Part shown: in pieces, positions 9,835-18,074 of the stretch
Layout: every line of letters begins with the position of its first letter
How positions within the stretch are numbered: position 1 is the stretch's first letter
NCBI GenBank assembly: GCA_009937255.1
Contig: JAACCT010000037.1
Coordinates: forward strand, 1 to 64,000
Direction: 5' to 3'
Source of the DNA: Dehalococcoidales bacterium
GTDB taxonomy: Bacteria > Chloroflexota > Dehalococcoidia > Lucifugimonadales > Lucifugimonadaceae
Length of the DNA: 64,000 nucleotides
The notes under the pieces: model-generated
Told to the model about the DNA's origin: nothing
The model's database searches: none
What the model saw: only the letters and a program-made list of their open reading frames with translations
Made by a program: the position numbers and the translations under genes

Positions 9835-11346
9835 TTAATTCCCAAAAGTTCCCTTAAATGTTTTTATTGCTTCATCAAGTTTTTTCTTAGAATCATCAGA
9901 TAGTATTCCTTCTTCAGATATAGCTTTCATAGTTTCTGGTGAATTAGCTGATATAAAATCATACCAACTAGTTTCAAAATTTCTAATTTCTTCTATTGGG
10001 ATGTCATCTAAAGCTCCTTGATTAGCAGCATAAAATATAGAAACTTGATTTTGAAAAGAGAGTGGCTCATTTTCATTTTGTTTTAATAATTCTGTAAGCC
10101 TTTCACCTCTAGCTAACTGCTGTTTAGTAATAGCATCAAGATCATCTGTTCCAAATTGAGCAAACGTCTTAAGAGAATCATATTGAGCCATTTCACCTTT
10201 TAGTGAACCAGATACTTCTTTCATAGCTTTTCTTTGAGCTGATGAACCAACACGTGTAACTGACAAACCTGCATTAACAGCTGGCCTTATTCCAGAGTTA
10301 AACAAATCTGGTTCAAGATATAATTGGCCATCTGTAATAGAAATAACATTTGTAGGTATGTAACCAGAAACATCTCCAGCTTGAGTTTCTATTATTGGGA
10401 GTGCAGTAATTGACCCTCCTCCATATTTTTCATCTAATTTTGCAGCTCTTTCTAACAATCGAGAATGTAGATAAAAAACATCACCTGGATATGCTTCTCT
10501 ACCTGGAGGCCTTCTTAATAAAAGTGACATTTGCCTGTAAGCCCAAGCATGTTTACTTAAGTCATCGTACACAATAAGAACATCTTTTCCTTGTGCCATA
10601 AAAAATTCAGCCATGGTAACTCCTGCGTAAGGAGCTAAATATTGAAGAGCAGCAGAATCAGATGCATTTGCTGTAACTATAATTGTATTTTCTAACGCCC
10701 CTTGCTCTTCTAATCTAGTCACAACTGAAGCTACTTTAGATGCTTTTTGTCCTATTGCTACATAAATCCCTATAATATCAGAGTCTTTTTGATTAATTAA
10801 TGCATCAATACATAGAGAGGTTTTACCCGTTGTTCTGTCACCAATAACTAATTCTCTTTGGCCTCTTCCAACAGGAACCATAGCATCAACAATTTTTAAT
10901 CCAAATTGTACAGGCTGATCAATTGATTTTCTTTCAACAACACCTGCAGCAATTTTTTCTACAGGAAAAGATTCTGAAGTATCAATATCGCCTCTACCAT
11001 CAATAGGTCTACCAAGTGGATCAACCACTCTACCTAAAAGATTTTCTCCAACAGGAACTTCAACAATTCTTCCTGTAGATTTAACTTCATCACCTTCTTT
11101 AATTCCAATATAGTCACCTAAAATAACAGCTCCAACACTATCTTCTTCAAGATTTAATGCCAGGCCAATAATATCATTTGGAAATTGTAAAAGTTCATTT
11201 ACTTTAACTCCTGACAGGCCATGTATTCTAACAACTCCATCTCCAGCTTCGACTACGGTTCCTATATCAACCATAGTAAAGTCTCCACCAAAATCTTCAA
11301 TTTGGCGCTTAATTATTGATGCTATATCTTGACTATTTGGTGACAT
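9835..11346 (-). CDS. atpA: ATP synthase subunit alpha
   Basis: Non-catalytic nucleotide-binding F1 subunit. 503 aa, standard length. Seen: the N-terminal beta-barrel ([24 protein letters not shown]), the P-loop [50 protein letters not shown], and the ATP-synthase alpha/beta signature [17 protein letters not shown]. Starts [19 protein letters not shown], the alpha N-terminal helix that contacts the delta subunit. Lies 15 nt after atpH and 5 nt before atpG. Confidence 0.98.
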   Translation of the reverse strand: MSPNSQDIASIIKRQIEDFGGDFTMVDIGTVVEAGDGVVRIHGLSGVKVNELLQFPNDIIGLALNLEEDSVGAVILGDYIGIKEGDEVKSTGRIVEVPVGENLLGRVVDPLGRPIDGRGDIDTSESFPVEKIAAGVVERKSIDQPVQFGLKIVDAMVPVGRGQRELVIGDRTTGKTSLCIDALINQKDSDIIGIYVAIGQKASKVASVVTRLEEQGALENTIIVTANASDSAALQYLAPYAGVTMAEFFMAQGKDVLIVYDDLSKHAWAYRQMSLLLRRPPGREAYPGDVFYLHSRLLERAAKLDEKYGGGSITALPIIETQAGDVSGYIPTNVISITDGQLYLEPDLFNSGIRPAVNAGLSVTRVGSSAQRKAMKEVSGSLKGEMAQYDSLKTFAQFGTDDLDAITKQQLARGERLTELLKQNENEPLSFQNQVSIFYAANQGALDDIPIEEIRNFETSWYDFISANSPETMKAISEEGILSDDSKKKLDEAIKTFKGTFGN

Positions 11347-11361
11347 GATTTTTCTCCATAT

Positions 11362-11907
11362 TTAATTTACTAACGTTGATTTCAACAAGTGTTTTTCTAG
11401 TTCATTCAGTTTATTTTTTGTAGATGAATCTATAATAGTATCTCCAACTCTAATGATGAAACCACCAAGAATAGATTCATCTATATTCTCTATGATTTCA
11501 ACATCTGTAACATTAAAAATATTACAGATTTTCTCAATCAACATTTTCTTCTGGTCATTTGATAACTTGATTGAAGAAGTAATAGTAGCTGAAACTTTAC
11601 CTTTTAATATTTGATTTTGATCATAAAATTCACTCATAATATGTTTAAATAAATCTACATGATTTCTATTTATTAATACTTTGATGAAATTTAAAAACAA
11701 AGGCTCATAATTCTTCATTAAAGTATCAATTGATTTAAACTTTTCAGCAAAAGGGACTTGAGGAGAACTTAAAAAAGAATTTAAATCTTCATCTAATATA
11801 ATTTCCTCAGCATTCTTAAAATCTTTACCCCAAGCATCCATTTTTTTTGTTTCAGATGCTATTTCTAAAATTGCTTTTGCATATCTTTTTACAATTGAAC
11901 TTGCCAT
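11362..11907 (-). CDS. atpH: ATP synthase delta chain
   Basis: Joins the peripheral stalk to the top of F1. 181 aa, typical. Seen: the N-terminal six-helix domain starting with the VKRYAKAILEIASETKKMDAW pattern and a C-terminal domain with the conserved ESILGGFIIRVGDTIIDSSTKNKLNELEKHL segment, the OSCP/delta signature. Gene order and 7-nt spacing to atpF support the call independently. Confidence 0.96.
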   Translation of the reverse strand: MASSIVKRYAKAILEIASETKKMDAWGKDFKNAEEIILDEDLNSFLSSPQVPFAEKFKSIDTLMKNYEPLFLNFIKVLINRNHVDLFKHIMSEFYDQNQILKGKVSATITSSIKLSNDQKKMLIEKICNIFNVTDVEIIENIDESILGGFIIRVGDTIIDSSTKNKLNELEKHLLKSTLVN

Positions 11908-11914
11908 AATTTAT

Positions 11915-12406
11915 TTATTTTTCAACTTCCTCTTTGAGTACATTATCAATTAAATCTTTATGGTCTTTTTCTTCAATAGACTTTTCAACCACTTTAGAAG
12001 CTGCAGAAATTACTAATGATGAAAATTCTTTTCTAACACTTTGAATTGCTAGATCTCGTTCTTTTTCTATAGCCTTATTGGCCTTATTTACAATATCTAA
12101 AGATTCCTCTTTAGCTTTTTCCATTTCCTGAGTTCTATATTTCTCAGCAGACTCTCTAGCATCACTTATAAGTTTCTGACCTTCTTGCCTAGCTATATTA
12201 ATTTCTTTTTCTAATCTTTCAGCAGATTCATCTGCTTCATTTTTAACCCTCTCAGCTGTATCTAAGCTTTCTTGAATTTTATTAGCTCTAGTTTGCAGCA
12301 TTGAACTAATAGGTCCAAAAAGAAGTTTTCTTAAAATTAAAAACAAAATTACAAAACTTATAAGTTGAGTTAATAATCCTGATAAATTTATTCCTAATGC
12401 ATCCAT
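11915..12406 (-). CDS. atpF: ATP synthase subunit b
   Basis: Peripheral-stalk dimer subunit. 163 aa. Seen: one N-terminal membrane helix (about residues 10-30, LLTQLISFVILFLILRKLLF) followed by an almost uninterrupted charged coiled coil to the C-terminus (ESLDTAERVKNEADESAERLEKEI and onward). The start ATG follows CTGGAGAT with good spacing. A strong hairpin separates it from the upstream atpE, so its mRNA level may differ from that of subunit c. Confidence 0.96.
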   Translation of the reverse strand: MDALGINLSGLLTQLISFVILFLILRKLLFGPISSMLQTRANKIQESLDTAERVKNEADESAERLEKEINIARQEGQKLISDARESAEKYRTQEMEKAKEESLDIVNKANKAIEKERDLAIQSVRKEFSSLVISAASKVVEKSIEEKDHKDLIDNVLKEEVEK

Positions 12407-12424
12407 ATTTTTATCTCCAGTTTT

Positions 12425-12453
12425 TTTTCAGCTGAGTTATCCTCAGCTGAAAA
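12425..12453 (-). promoter_or_regulatory. Intercistronic hairpin between atpE and atpF
   Basis: Perfect 12-bp stem (TTTTCAGCTGAG / CTCAGCTGAAAA) with a 5-nt loop, starting 2 nt after the atpE stop. In the transcript it is followed by an A-run and then the atpF ribosome site, so it is not a standard terminator in the operon direction. It could stabilise the atpE 3' end or slow processing; read from the other strand it does end in a T-run. Confidence 0.7.
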
Positions 12454-12455
12454 TT

Positions 12456-12683
12456 TTATAGTACAAATAATATCAATATGGCTACAACTAATGAATAAAT
12501 AGCAATCGCTTCAGTAAAAGCAATAGCTAAAATCATACTTTGTTGAATAGGTCCTCTTGCTTCAGGATTTCTTCCCAATGATTGCAAAGCTCCGTTTGCT
12601 AACATTCCTATTCCTAAACCAGAACCTACTGCACCTAAACCCATTGATAAAGCTGCTCCGATTGGTTGCCATTCACTTGCCAT
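12456..12683 (-). CDS. atpE: ATP synthase subunit c
   Basis: Membrane rotor ring subunit. 75 aa, a two-helix hairpin: helix 1 with the glycine-rich packing motif GAVGSGLGIGMLANGAL, the polar loop RNPEARG, and helix 2 with the ion-binding glutamate in AFTEAIAIYSLVVAIL. The residue after the glutamate is Ala, not Ser/Thr, and no helix-1 Gln is at the usual sodium-ligand site, so proton coupling is inferred. It is followed by an intercistronic hairpin that may favour the higher copy number this subunit needs. Confidence 0.97.
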   Translation of the reverse strand: MASEWQPIGAALSMGLGAVGSGLGIGMLANGALQSLGRNPEARGPIQQSMILAIAFTEAIAIYSLVVAILILFVL

Positions 12684-12723
12684 CTTATGCTCCCTTCATT
12701 TTATTTACTTACTAAAAAATTTG

Positions 12724-13983
12724 CTAATCATGTTCTTCATGCTCTTCATGTGCTGTAACCGCCATCACACCAAAAACTAAAGTTAACATTGAAAATATAA
12801 ATGCTTGGATTACACCAACAAATAATTCTAATCCCATAAATGGAATCATTCCTATTAAAGGAAGTAAAAATCCCATAGAAATTAAAACAATTTCACCAGC
12901 AAACATATTTCCAAAAAGTCTAAACGTAAAACTTATAGTTTTAGCAAATTCTCCAAATAATTCTAAAATACCTACAAAGGCATTGATAGGGCCATGAGAA
13001 AAGTTTATAAATTTTCCTCCATAACCTTTAAACCCTAAAGAAGAAAAACCCCAGAATTGGATAGCAATCATTGAAAAAATAGCAATTGCTAATGTGGTAT
13101 TAACATCCGTTGATGCTCCTCTGAAAAATGGGATTAATTCTCCTGTTGATTTTCCTAAATATGATCTAGGGCTTATTTTTCCATCACTAGGATCTTCATA
13201 TAAATTAATTACTTTACCTGAATGAATATTTTCTTGAATAGCTACTAATTCTGGTATATCTTCAGGTTTTGATCCAGATTCAATTTTCTTTTTAATTTCG
13301 TGGATTTCTTCTGGTTCATATCCACCAATAGCACTTAATGGAGCTCTAGCAGATTCTCCTCTTCCGAGAGGCATTATACTTAAAAATCCAGCATCATCAA
13401 AAACTACAAATCCATGAGAAGATTCCTCTTCTAATACGCATAATTCTGAAATTATTTTGCTTATACTATGATCATCACTTCCTACTTCAGAGCAATGCCC
13501 CGAATGAGAATGATGATGAACCCATTCTTCTACTGTTTCAATTTTTCCAATTGATCCAACTCCAGGCAAAATACCCATCCAGTTAAATGCTAGTACACCT
13601 AAAAATATTGTAATTACTACAGGTAAGAATCTTTTAGCATTTTTTCCACCGGCTTCTTCAGCTGTGTCAATGAAGAATTGAAAAATCAATTCAAATATAT
13701 TTTGTAACCCAGATGGAATTTCTTTAATATTTCTTGTGGCAAACCAGGATAAAACTATTAGTAGTAACATCGCCATCCAGAGCATGATTGTAGAATTTTT
13801 TAAATCATAACTAAAAGGAGAAGAAACACTAAAAACGGTCTCAGCTGCAATTGAAATAAATGGCATAGGTCCACCAAGAAACCCAAACCCAAAGCTAGCG
13901 CCAAGTGCACCACCAAGTACAGAAATGACAAATATTGCAAAAATTGAGGTAAATAAAATTATAAATTTAGGCTTTAAAAACAT
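12724..13983 (-). CDS. atpB: ATP synthase subunit a with a large central insertion
   Basis: Membrane stator subunit forming the proton half-channels. Seen: an N-terminal membrane segment, EIPSGLQNIFELIFQFF, the GILPGVGSIGK region, then after the insertion PFFRGASTDVNTTLAIAIF, the essential-arginine helix TFRLFGNMFAGEI, and the final helix ELFVGVIQAFIFSMLTLVF. At 419 aa it is far longer than the usual 230-310 aa: roughly residues 150-285 form an extra soluble segment that begins His-rich (VHHHSHSGHCSEVGSDDHS) and continues charged. The tail AHEEHEEHD is also His/Glu-rich. The insertion lies between membrane helices, so it would sit on one face of the membrane; its role is unknown. Confidence 0.95.
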   Translation of the reverse strand: MFLKPKFIILFTSIFAIFVISVLGGALGASFGFGFLGGPMPFISIAAETVFSVSSPFSYDLKNSTIMLWMAMLLLIVLSWFATRNIKEIPSGLQNIFELIFQFFIDTAEEAGGKNAKRFLPVVITIFLGVLAFNWMGILPGVGSIGKIETVEEWVHHHSHSGHCSEVGSDDHSISKIISELCVLEEESSHGFVVFDDAGFLSIMPLGRGESARAPLSAIGGYEPEEIHEIKKKIESGSKPEDIPELVAIQENIHSGKVINLYEDPSDGKISPRSYLGKSTGELIPFFRGASTDVNTTLAIAIFSMIAIQFWGFSSLGFKGYGGKFINFSHGPINAFVGILELFGEFAKTISFTFRLFGNMFAGEIVLISMGFLLPLIGMIPFMGLELFVGVIQAFIFSMLTLVFGVMAVTAHEEHEEHD

Positions 13984-14008
13984 TAAGTAAGTATTCTTAT
14001 ATTATTTT

Positions 14009-14248
14009 TTAACTTTTTAAAATTCTAACCGTTCCAATAATACCTATAAAAAGTCCAATCATCAAACCAATTAAGGTCATAAAATAGCCAAGATTTAACT
14101 TATTATCAAAAAAATTTCCAATGAAAGTTAGAATTATAGTTGGAGTCACCATAATCCAACCTAAACCTAAATATTTTCCTGCAAGAAGAATTGAATAGTA
14201 AATTGATTTTGATGAAGGATCATTTGTTGATTTATTATTTTTCATCAA
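14009..14248 (-). CDS. atpI: AtpI/AtpZ-like small membrane protein
   Basis: 79 aa with two hydrophobic helices (about residues 22-45 and 54-75, ending GLMIGLFIGIIGTVRIL) separated by FFDNKLNLGYF, the layout of the AtpI/AtpZ family encoded at the head of many atp operons and linked to c-ring assembly or divalent-ion transport. The call leans on this position directly upstream of atpB. Its start overlaps the end of the bfn gene by 14 nt, implying translational coupling. Confidence 0.8.
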   Translation of the reverse strand: MMKNNKSTNDPSSKSIYYSILLAGKYLGLGWIMVTPTIILTFIGNFFDNKLNLGYFMTLIGLMIGLFIGIIGTVRILKS

Positions 14249-14774
14249 TATCTAAACTCTCAATAAAAGATTCAAAAACTGAAAGACTTCTTCTTTCCTT
14301 TTCACCAAGTGGAGAATAAGTAGAAGTTTTGTCATCAATTTCAGTTTGCTCTTCTAAAGGATTATCAATATCCAATTTAGATTTTTGGAAACCAGCTTTT
14401 TCTAAAACTTTCTTATCACAAAGAATATCTATATTTAATTTCAGTGCAATTACTAAAGCATCAGAAGGCCTAGCATCTAATTCAATTTCTTTTCCTTGAA
14501 AAGAGATGATTATGTTTGCAAAATAAGTTCCATTATCAAGATTATTAATAATAATTTTTTCTACAGTTGCTCCAAATTTTTCAACTGTATTACAAAAAAG
14601 ATCATGAGTCAGTGGTCTAGGGATTTCAACTTTTTGCATTCGAATTGCAATTGCATCAGCTTCTGCTGCAGCAATCCAAATAGCAAGAAATAATGAACCA
14701 GACTTTTGTTTAAGAATTAAAACTCTCTGACCCATTGCATTAATCTTTAAGCTATCTACAAGCATTTTATACAT
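14235..14774 (-). CDS. Bifunctional nuclease (DUF151/BFN) domain protein
   Basis: 179 aa; the BFN domain covers residues 1-130. Seen: LKINAMGQRVLILKQKSGSLFLAIWIAAAEADAI, matching the family's L-P-I-W-I-G-x-x-E-A-x-x-I core, then RPLTHDLF and IELDARPSDALVIALKLNIDI, which is the diagnostic DxRPSDAlaLAl motif. A charged tail follows. DUF151 proteins have reported nuclease activity in some plants and bacteria, but the physiological role here is unknown. No ribosome site is visible, while a promoter predicts a transcript starting close to the first ATG, so translation could be leaderless; the ATG 9 nt further in is an alternative. It heads the atp genes. Confidence 0.88.
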   Translation of the reverse strand: MYKMLVDSLKINAMGQRVLILKQKSGSLFLAIWIAAAEADAIAIRMQKVEIPRPLTHDLFCNTVEKFGATVEKIIINNLDNGTYFANIIISFQGKEIELDARPSDALVIALKLNIDILCDKKVLEKAGFQKSKLDIDNPLEEQTEIDDKTSTYSPLGEKERRSLSVFESFIESLDIDEK

Positions 14775-14780
14775 ATTAAT

Positions 14781-14808
14781 AGAATATATAATTTGAAATT
14801 TAGGTCAA
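14781..14808 (-). promoter_or_regulatory. Promoter upstream of bfn-atp operon
   Basis: TTGACC (-35, 14803-14808) and TATTCT (-10, 14781-14786) with a 16-nt spacer on the minus strand, in the 52-nt gap between pyrF and bfn. The predicted start falls at about 14774, the first ATG of bfn, which would fit a leaderless or near-leaderless mRNA. Confidence 0.5.
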
Positions 14809-14826
14809 CAAATTTAAGACATGTTT

Positions 14827-15639
14827 TTAAAATGAATAAATATTATTAATTTGTTCATTAATACCCAAAACTTTTTCTCTAGCTTTTAAATCGAAATCAT
14901 TTTTATCATCAGATGCATAAATAATACCTCTAGATGAATTAATAAGAATGATGGGCTTAGTAGTGATTGCTGATTTTAACACTTTATTAAGATCTCCTTT
15001 TTGATGTCCTATCCCAGGAATCAAAAAAGGAAGATCAGGTGCTGATTTCCTTATTATAGAAAGTTGGTCTGGATATGTTGCTCCCATCACAAGTCCTACA
15101 TTATTATTATTATTCAAATCATTAGATAATTTAGCAATTTTTTCGTATAGATACATATTTTCTTTTTCAGAAAAAAAATCTTGTATTTGTCCACCTGATT
15201 TATTTGAGGATTTACAAATTATAAAAACTCCTTTTTCAGGACGAGATATAAAAGGTTCAATACCATCAGTTCCAAAAAAAGGTACAACTGTAATAGAATC
15301 AAAATCCCAAAATTCAAACATTGCTTTCGCATAAGCCTCTGAAGTAGAGTCTATATCTGATCTTTTACAATCTCCAATAATTATTTTTTTTTCTGGTAAA
15401 TCTTTAATATACTGGATTGTATTTTCTAAAGCTTTTAATCCTTCAAAGCCATAAGATTCATAAAAAGCTAATTGAGGTTTATAACCAATAACTAAGTCAT
15501 ATGTAGAATCAATTATCTTTTTATTAAAATCAAAAATGTTCTTGATAGGCATTTTATCTAAATTAGGATCAAGACCAACAATTACAAAAGATTTTTTTTC
15601 TTTTATATTTTTTAATAATTTTTGATTAAAAGTTATCAT
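14827..15639 (-). CDS. pyrF: Orotidine 5'-phosphate decarboxylase (type 2)
   Basis: Makes UMP from OMP, last step of de novo UMP synthesis. 270 aa, the length of type-2 enzymes. Seen: the N-terminal FVIVGLDPNLDKMP, the catalytic lysine/aspartate strand IIGDCKRSDIDSTSEAYA, and the C-terminal phosphate-binding segment FLIPGIGHQKGDL followed by INSSRGIIYAS. It overlaps the end of modC by 4 nt, so it is translated with the molybdate genes rather than with the pyr operon at 19-26 kb. Confidence 0.95.
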   Translation of the reverse strand: MITFNQKLLKNIKEKKSFVIVGLDPNLDKMPIKNIFDFNKKIIDSTYDLVIGYKPQLAFYESYGFEGLKALENTIQYIKDLPEKKIIIGDCKRSDIDSTSEAYAKAMFEFWDFDSITVVPFFGTDGIEPFISRPEKGVFIICKSSNKSGGQIQDFFSEKENMYLYEKIAKLSNDLNNNNNVGLVMGATYPDQLSIIRKSAPDLPFLIPGIGHQKGDLNKVLKSAITTKPIILINSSRGIIYASDDKNDFDLKAREKVLGINEQINNIYSF

Positions 15640-16601
15640 GAGATTAAATTTCTATATACAAAGCAATTTACTTCTGACTTTAGGGTTAAGTTTAGACTAT
15701 CTAAAAGATTATTATCTATGGAAATATAATAATCTTTATTTGAAAATACTTTGATTAATGACATTTTTTCACTTTTATATATATTCTCTACTTGCCCTGT
15801 AAAATAAAATCCTGAATTCATATCAGAAAAATTCTTCTTTGATAAAATAACACTTAGAGAAGAAAAAAACTTCCTATCAAATTCTCCATCACTTTCAATT
15901 TGATTCAAAAATTCGTCATCATTTTCCCAATGCTTTAAAATATTTTCTTTTAGGACTTTCTTTTTAGCTAAACCCTTATCAACTAAAAGTATATTATTAG
16001 AAGATTCAAATATATCATCAAGGAAATGTGTAACAAATAGAATACAAAGATTTAAATCTTTTGCAGATTTTTTTAAAATATATAAAATTTCTTTTCTTGA
16101 AAAAAGATCTAATGAATTTATAGGTTCATCTAACAGTAAAACTTTACCATTTCTAGCCATAGCTCTAGCTAATGACACTTTTTGCTTTTGACCTCCAGAT
16201 AAGTTGTGAGGATACATATGAGATAATTCATTTAATTTAAACAAAGATAGACATTCATTTGGAGTTATTTTTTTTTCATTTTGTTTTAAAAATTTATATC
16301 CAAATTGTATATTTTCTAAAACTGTAAAATTTTGAAACAGTTTATCGGTTTGCTGTATATAAGATATTTCTCTTTCTTCAGGAGACAAATTGATTTTTTT
16401 ATCAGTGGAATATAAAACTTTGTCATTTAGTTTAATTTCACCATTTTTTATAGGTATAAATCCGGCTAAGGAATTCAAAATAGTTGTTTTTCCGTTTCCA
16501 GATCTTCCCCAAATATAATTTATTCCATCAGCAAACTCAGCAGCTGAAGAAATTTCAAAATTACCTATTTGAGTAGTAATATCAAATTTTATTTTGTTCA
16601 T
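15636..16601 (-). CDS. modC: Molybdate ABC transporter ATP-binding protein
   Basis: Cytosolic ATPase of a molybdate/tungstate importer. 321 aa. Seen: Walker A WGRSGNGKTTILNS (an unusual GRSGNGKT loop), Q-loop region SYIQQTDKLF, signature NLSGGQKQKVSLARAM, Walker B VLLLDEPINSLD and the H-loop FVTHFLDD. A C-terminal extension of about 90 residues (GFYFTGQVENIYKSEK onward) matches the position of the oxyanion-sensing TOBE/mop domain of ModC but is short and divergent. Overlaps modB and pyrF by 4 nt each. Confidence 0.88.
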   Translation of the reverse strand: MNKIKFDITTQIGNFEISSAAEFADGINYIWGRSGNGKTTILNSLAGFIPIKNGEIKLNDKVLYSTDKKINLSPEEREISYIQQTDKLFQNFTVLENIQFGYKFLKQNEKKITPNECLSLFKLNELSHMYPHNLSGGQKQKVSLARAMARNGKVLLLDEPINSLDLFSRKEILYILKKSAKDLNLCILFVTHFLDDIFESSNNILLVDKGLAKKKVLKENILKHWENDDEFLNQIESDGEFDRKFFSSLSVILSKKNFSDMNSGFYFTGQVENIYKSEKMSLIKVFSNKDYYISIDNNLLDSLNLTLKSEVNCFVYRNLIS

Positions 16602-17227
16602 AAAAGGTTATCAAAGTTTTGTTTTTTTCTAATAATATTAAAAATAATAACTGTTATTACTGCTAAAAAAATCGACACACTAGATAATTGAATAAGTTTA
16701 GTAGTGTTACCATTCTGTATTGAAGTATAAATAGCCGTAGATAAAGTCTGAGTTTTTCCAGAAATATTACCTGATACAATCATTGTTGCTCCAAACTCAG
16801 AAATAGATCTAATAAATCCTAAAAAAATTGCAGAAAAAATACCAGTTTTAATAACTGGAAATATAACATATAAAAAAGTATTTCTCTTATTAGCACCTAA
16901 TATTCTAGAAGTATTTATTAAAGAAGAATCAATAGAATTTAATGTAATTAAAATAGTCCTATAAACTAAAGGAAGAGCTATTATTGCACAAGCCAAGCTT
17001 CCCCCAATCCATTCAAAAGCTATGTTTCCATCACTGATAAATATCAAAAAATAACCAGTTATTACTGGAGGTAAAGCTAAAGGAAGAGTTGTAATAATAT
17101 CTATAAAAAAAGTTAATTTAGTAAATTTAATAGAAATGTAAGAAAATATAAGAGAAAATACAAAACAAATAAATGTAGCCAATAAAGAAATTTTCAGAGT
17201 TACCATTATTATATTTAATATATCCAT
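16598..17227 (-). CDS. modB: Molybdate ABC transporter permease
   Basis: Membrane channel of the importer; 209 aa with about five to six hydrophobic helices. Seen: LPLALPPVITGYFLIF in the first half and the permease EAA-type loop SRILGANKRNTFLYVIFPVIKTGIFSAIFLGFIRSISEFGATMIV, which is the typical ModB stretch ending in E-F-G-A-T. The usual ModB length is about 220 aa, so it is complete. It begins directly after modA and overlaps modC by 4 nt. Confidence 0.93.
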   Translation of the reverse strand: MDILNIIMVTLKISLLATFICFVFSLIFSYISIKFTKLTFFIDIITTLPLALPPVITGYFLIFISDGNIAFEWIGGSLACAIIALPLVYRTILITLNSIDSSLINTSRILGANKRNTFLYVIFPVIKTGIFSAIFLGFIRSISEFGATMIVSGNISGKTQTLSTAIYTSIQNGNTTKLIQLSSVSIFLAVITVIIFNIIRKKQNFDNLL

Positions 17228-17971
17228 TTATTTAACCAAGAATCCCAGCTCCCTAAGTTTATCTTTAATACTTTCTGATCTAATTATATTTAAAAACTCG
17301 CTAATTTTTTCATTGTCATTATTTTTTAAAACGCCCACTTTATACTCTATTTTATCGTGATAATCTAAAGGTATTCTATAAATCACGTTTAAATCATTTT
17401 TTATTGCTTCTGTATTATAAATAATTCCAAAAAGATCTTTATCATTTTTAAGTATATTTGAAACATAAGTTACATCTCCTGAATATATAATATTTTTATT
17501 TATAAAGTCTTCTGAAAATATATTTTTGATAGCTTGAGAAGCATAAACTCCTGCAGGAGCAATTTCAGGGTCAGAAACTAATAATGTATTATTGATATTA
17601 AATATATCCTCCAGTGTGTATCTATTTTTAGAATTTGTAACTATTACCAGAGAATTTGAAGCTAATATGTTTATAGAACTTTCATCAATTAGATTCTTAT
17701 TAATAAGAATATCTAAAGAATCTTTAGATGCAAAAATAACACCTCCAATTTTTTTATTATTTGATTGTATCCTTCTAGCTAAACTTAATGATCCTCCATA
17801 ATTAATAAATATTTCATTACTTCCAAATTTTATATACTCATTATTAACTACATCTTCCAATGAAGCAGCTACCATTATGATTTCTCTTTTATCACTACAT
17901 CCAGTAATAGATAATAATATAAATATTATTAATAAGACGAATAGTTTTTTTTTAGATCTAGTTTTTTTCAT
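17228..17971 (-). CDS. modA: Molybdate-binding lipoprotein
   Basis: Extracytoplasmic oxyanion-binding component. 247 aa. A basic N-terminus and hydrophobic stretch end in a lipobox LLSITGC (about residue 25), so it should be lipid-anchored. Mature start IIMVAASLEDVV corresponds to the ModA AAASL motif, followed by FGSNEIFINYGGSLSLARRI, VTNSKNRYTLED and SDPEIAPAGVYASQAI, all in family positions. Upstream are a TATAAT box and a 17-bp palindrome, suggesting oxyanion- or cofactor-dependent control. First gene of modA-modB-modC-pyrF. Confidence 0.9.
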   Translation of the reverse strand: MKKTRSKKKLFVLLIIFILLSITGCSDKREIIMVAASLEDVVNNEYIKFGSNEIFINYGGSLSLARRIQSNNKKIGGVIFASKDSLDILINKNLIDESSINILASNSLVIVTNSKNRYTLEDIFNINNTLLVSDPEIAPAGVYASQAIKNIFSEDFINKNIIYSGDVTYVSNILKNDKDLFGIIYNTEAIKNDLNVIYRIPLDYHDKIEYKVGVLKNNDNEKISEFLNIIRSESIKDKLRELGFLVK

Positions 17972-17985
17972 TTTTACACAATAGT

Positions 17986-18014
17986 ATTATAAAAATAATA
18001 ACATTTGATGTTAT
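17986..18014 (-). promoter_or_regulatory. Mod operon promoter with palindromic operator
   Basis: A -10 box TATAAT (17986-17991, minus strand) lies just upstream of modA. A perfect palindrome ATAACAT-TTG-ATGTTAT (17998-18014) overlaps the expected -35 region. It does not match the E. coli ModE consensus. A repressor site is likely by position; the regulator is not in the window. Confidence 0.55.
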
Positions 18015-18074
18015 CCTAATATAAGATAATCAAATGATTAAATCATACTTAAATAAAACAATTATATAGTTAAA

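Noticed and set aside
12456-12683. Sodium-coupled ATP synthase
   Set aside because: The Glu in helix 2 is followed by Ala and no Gln is at the helix-1 ligand site, so the sodium signature is missing.
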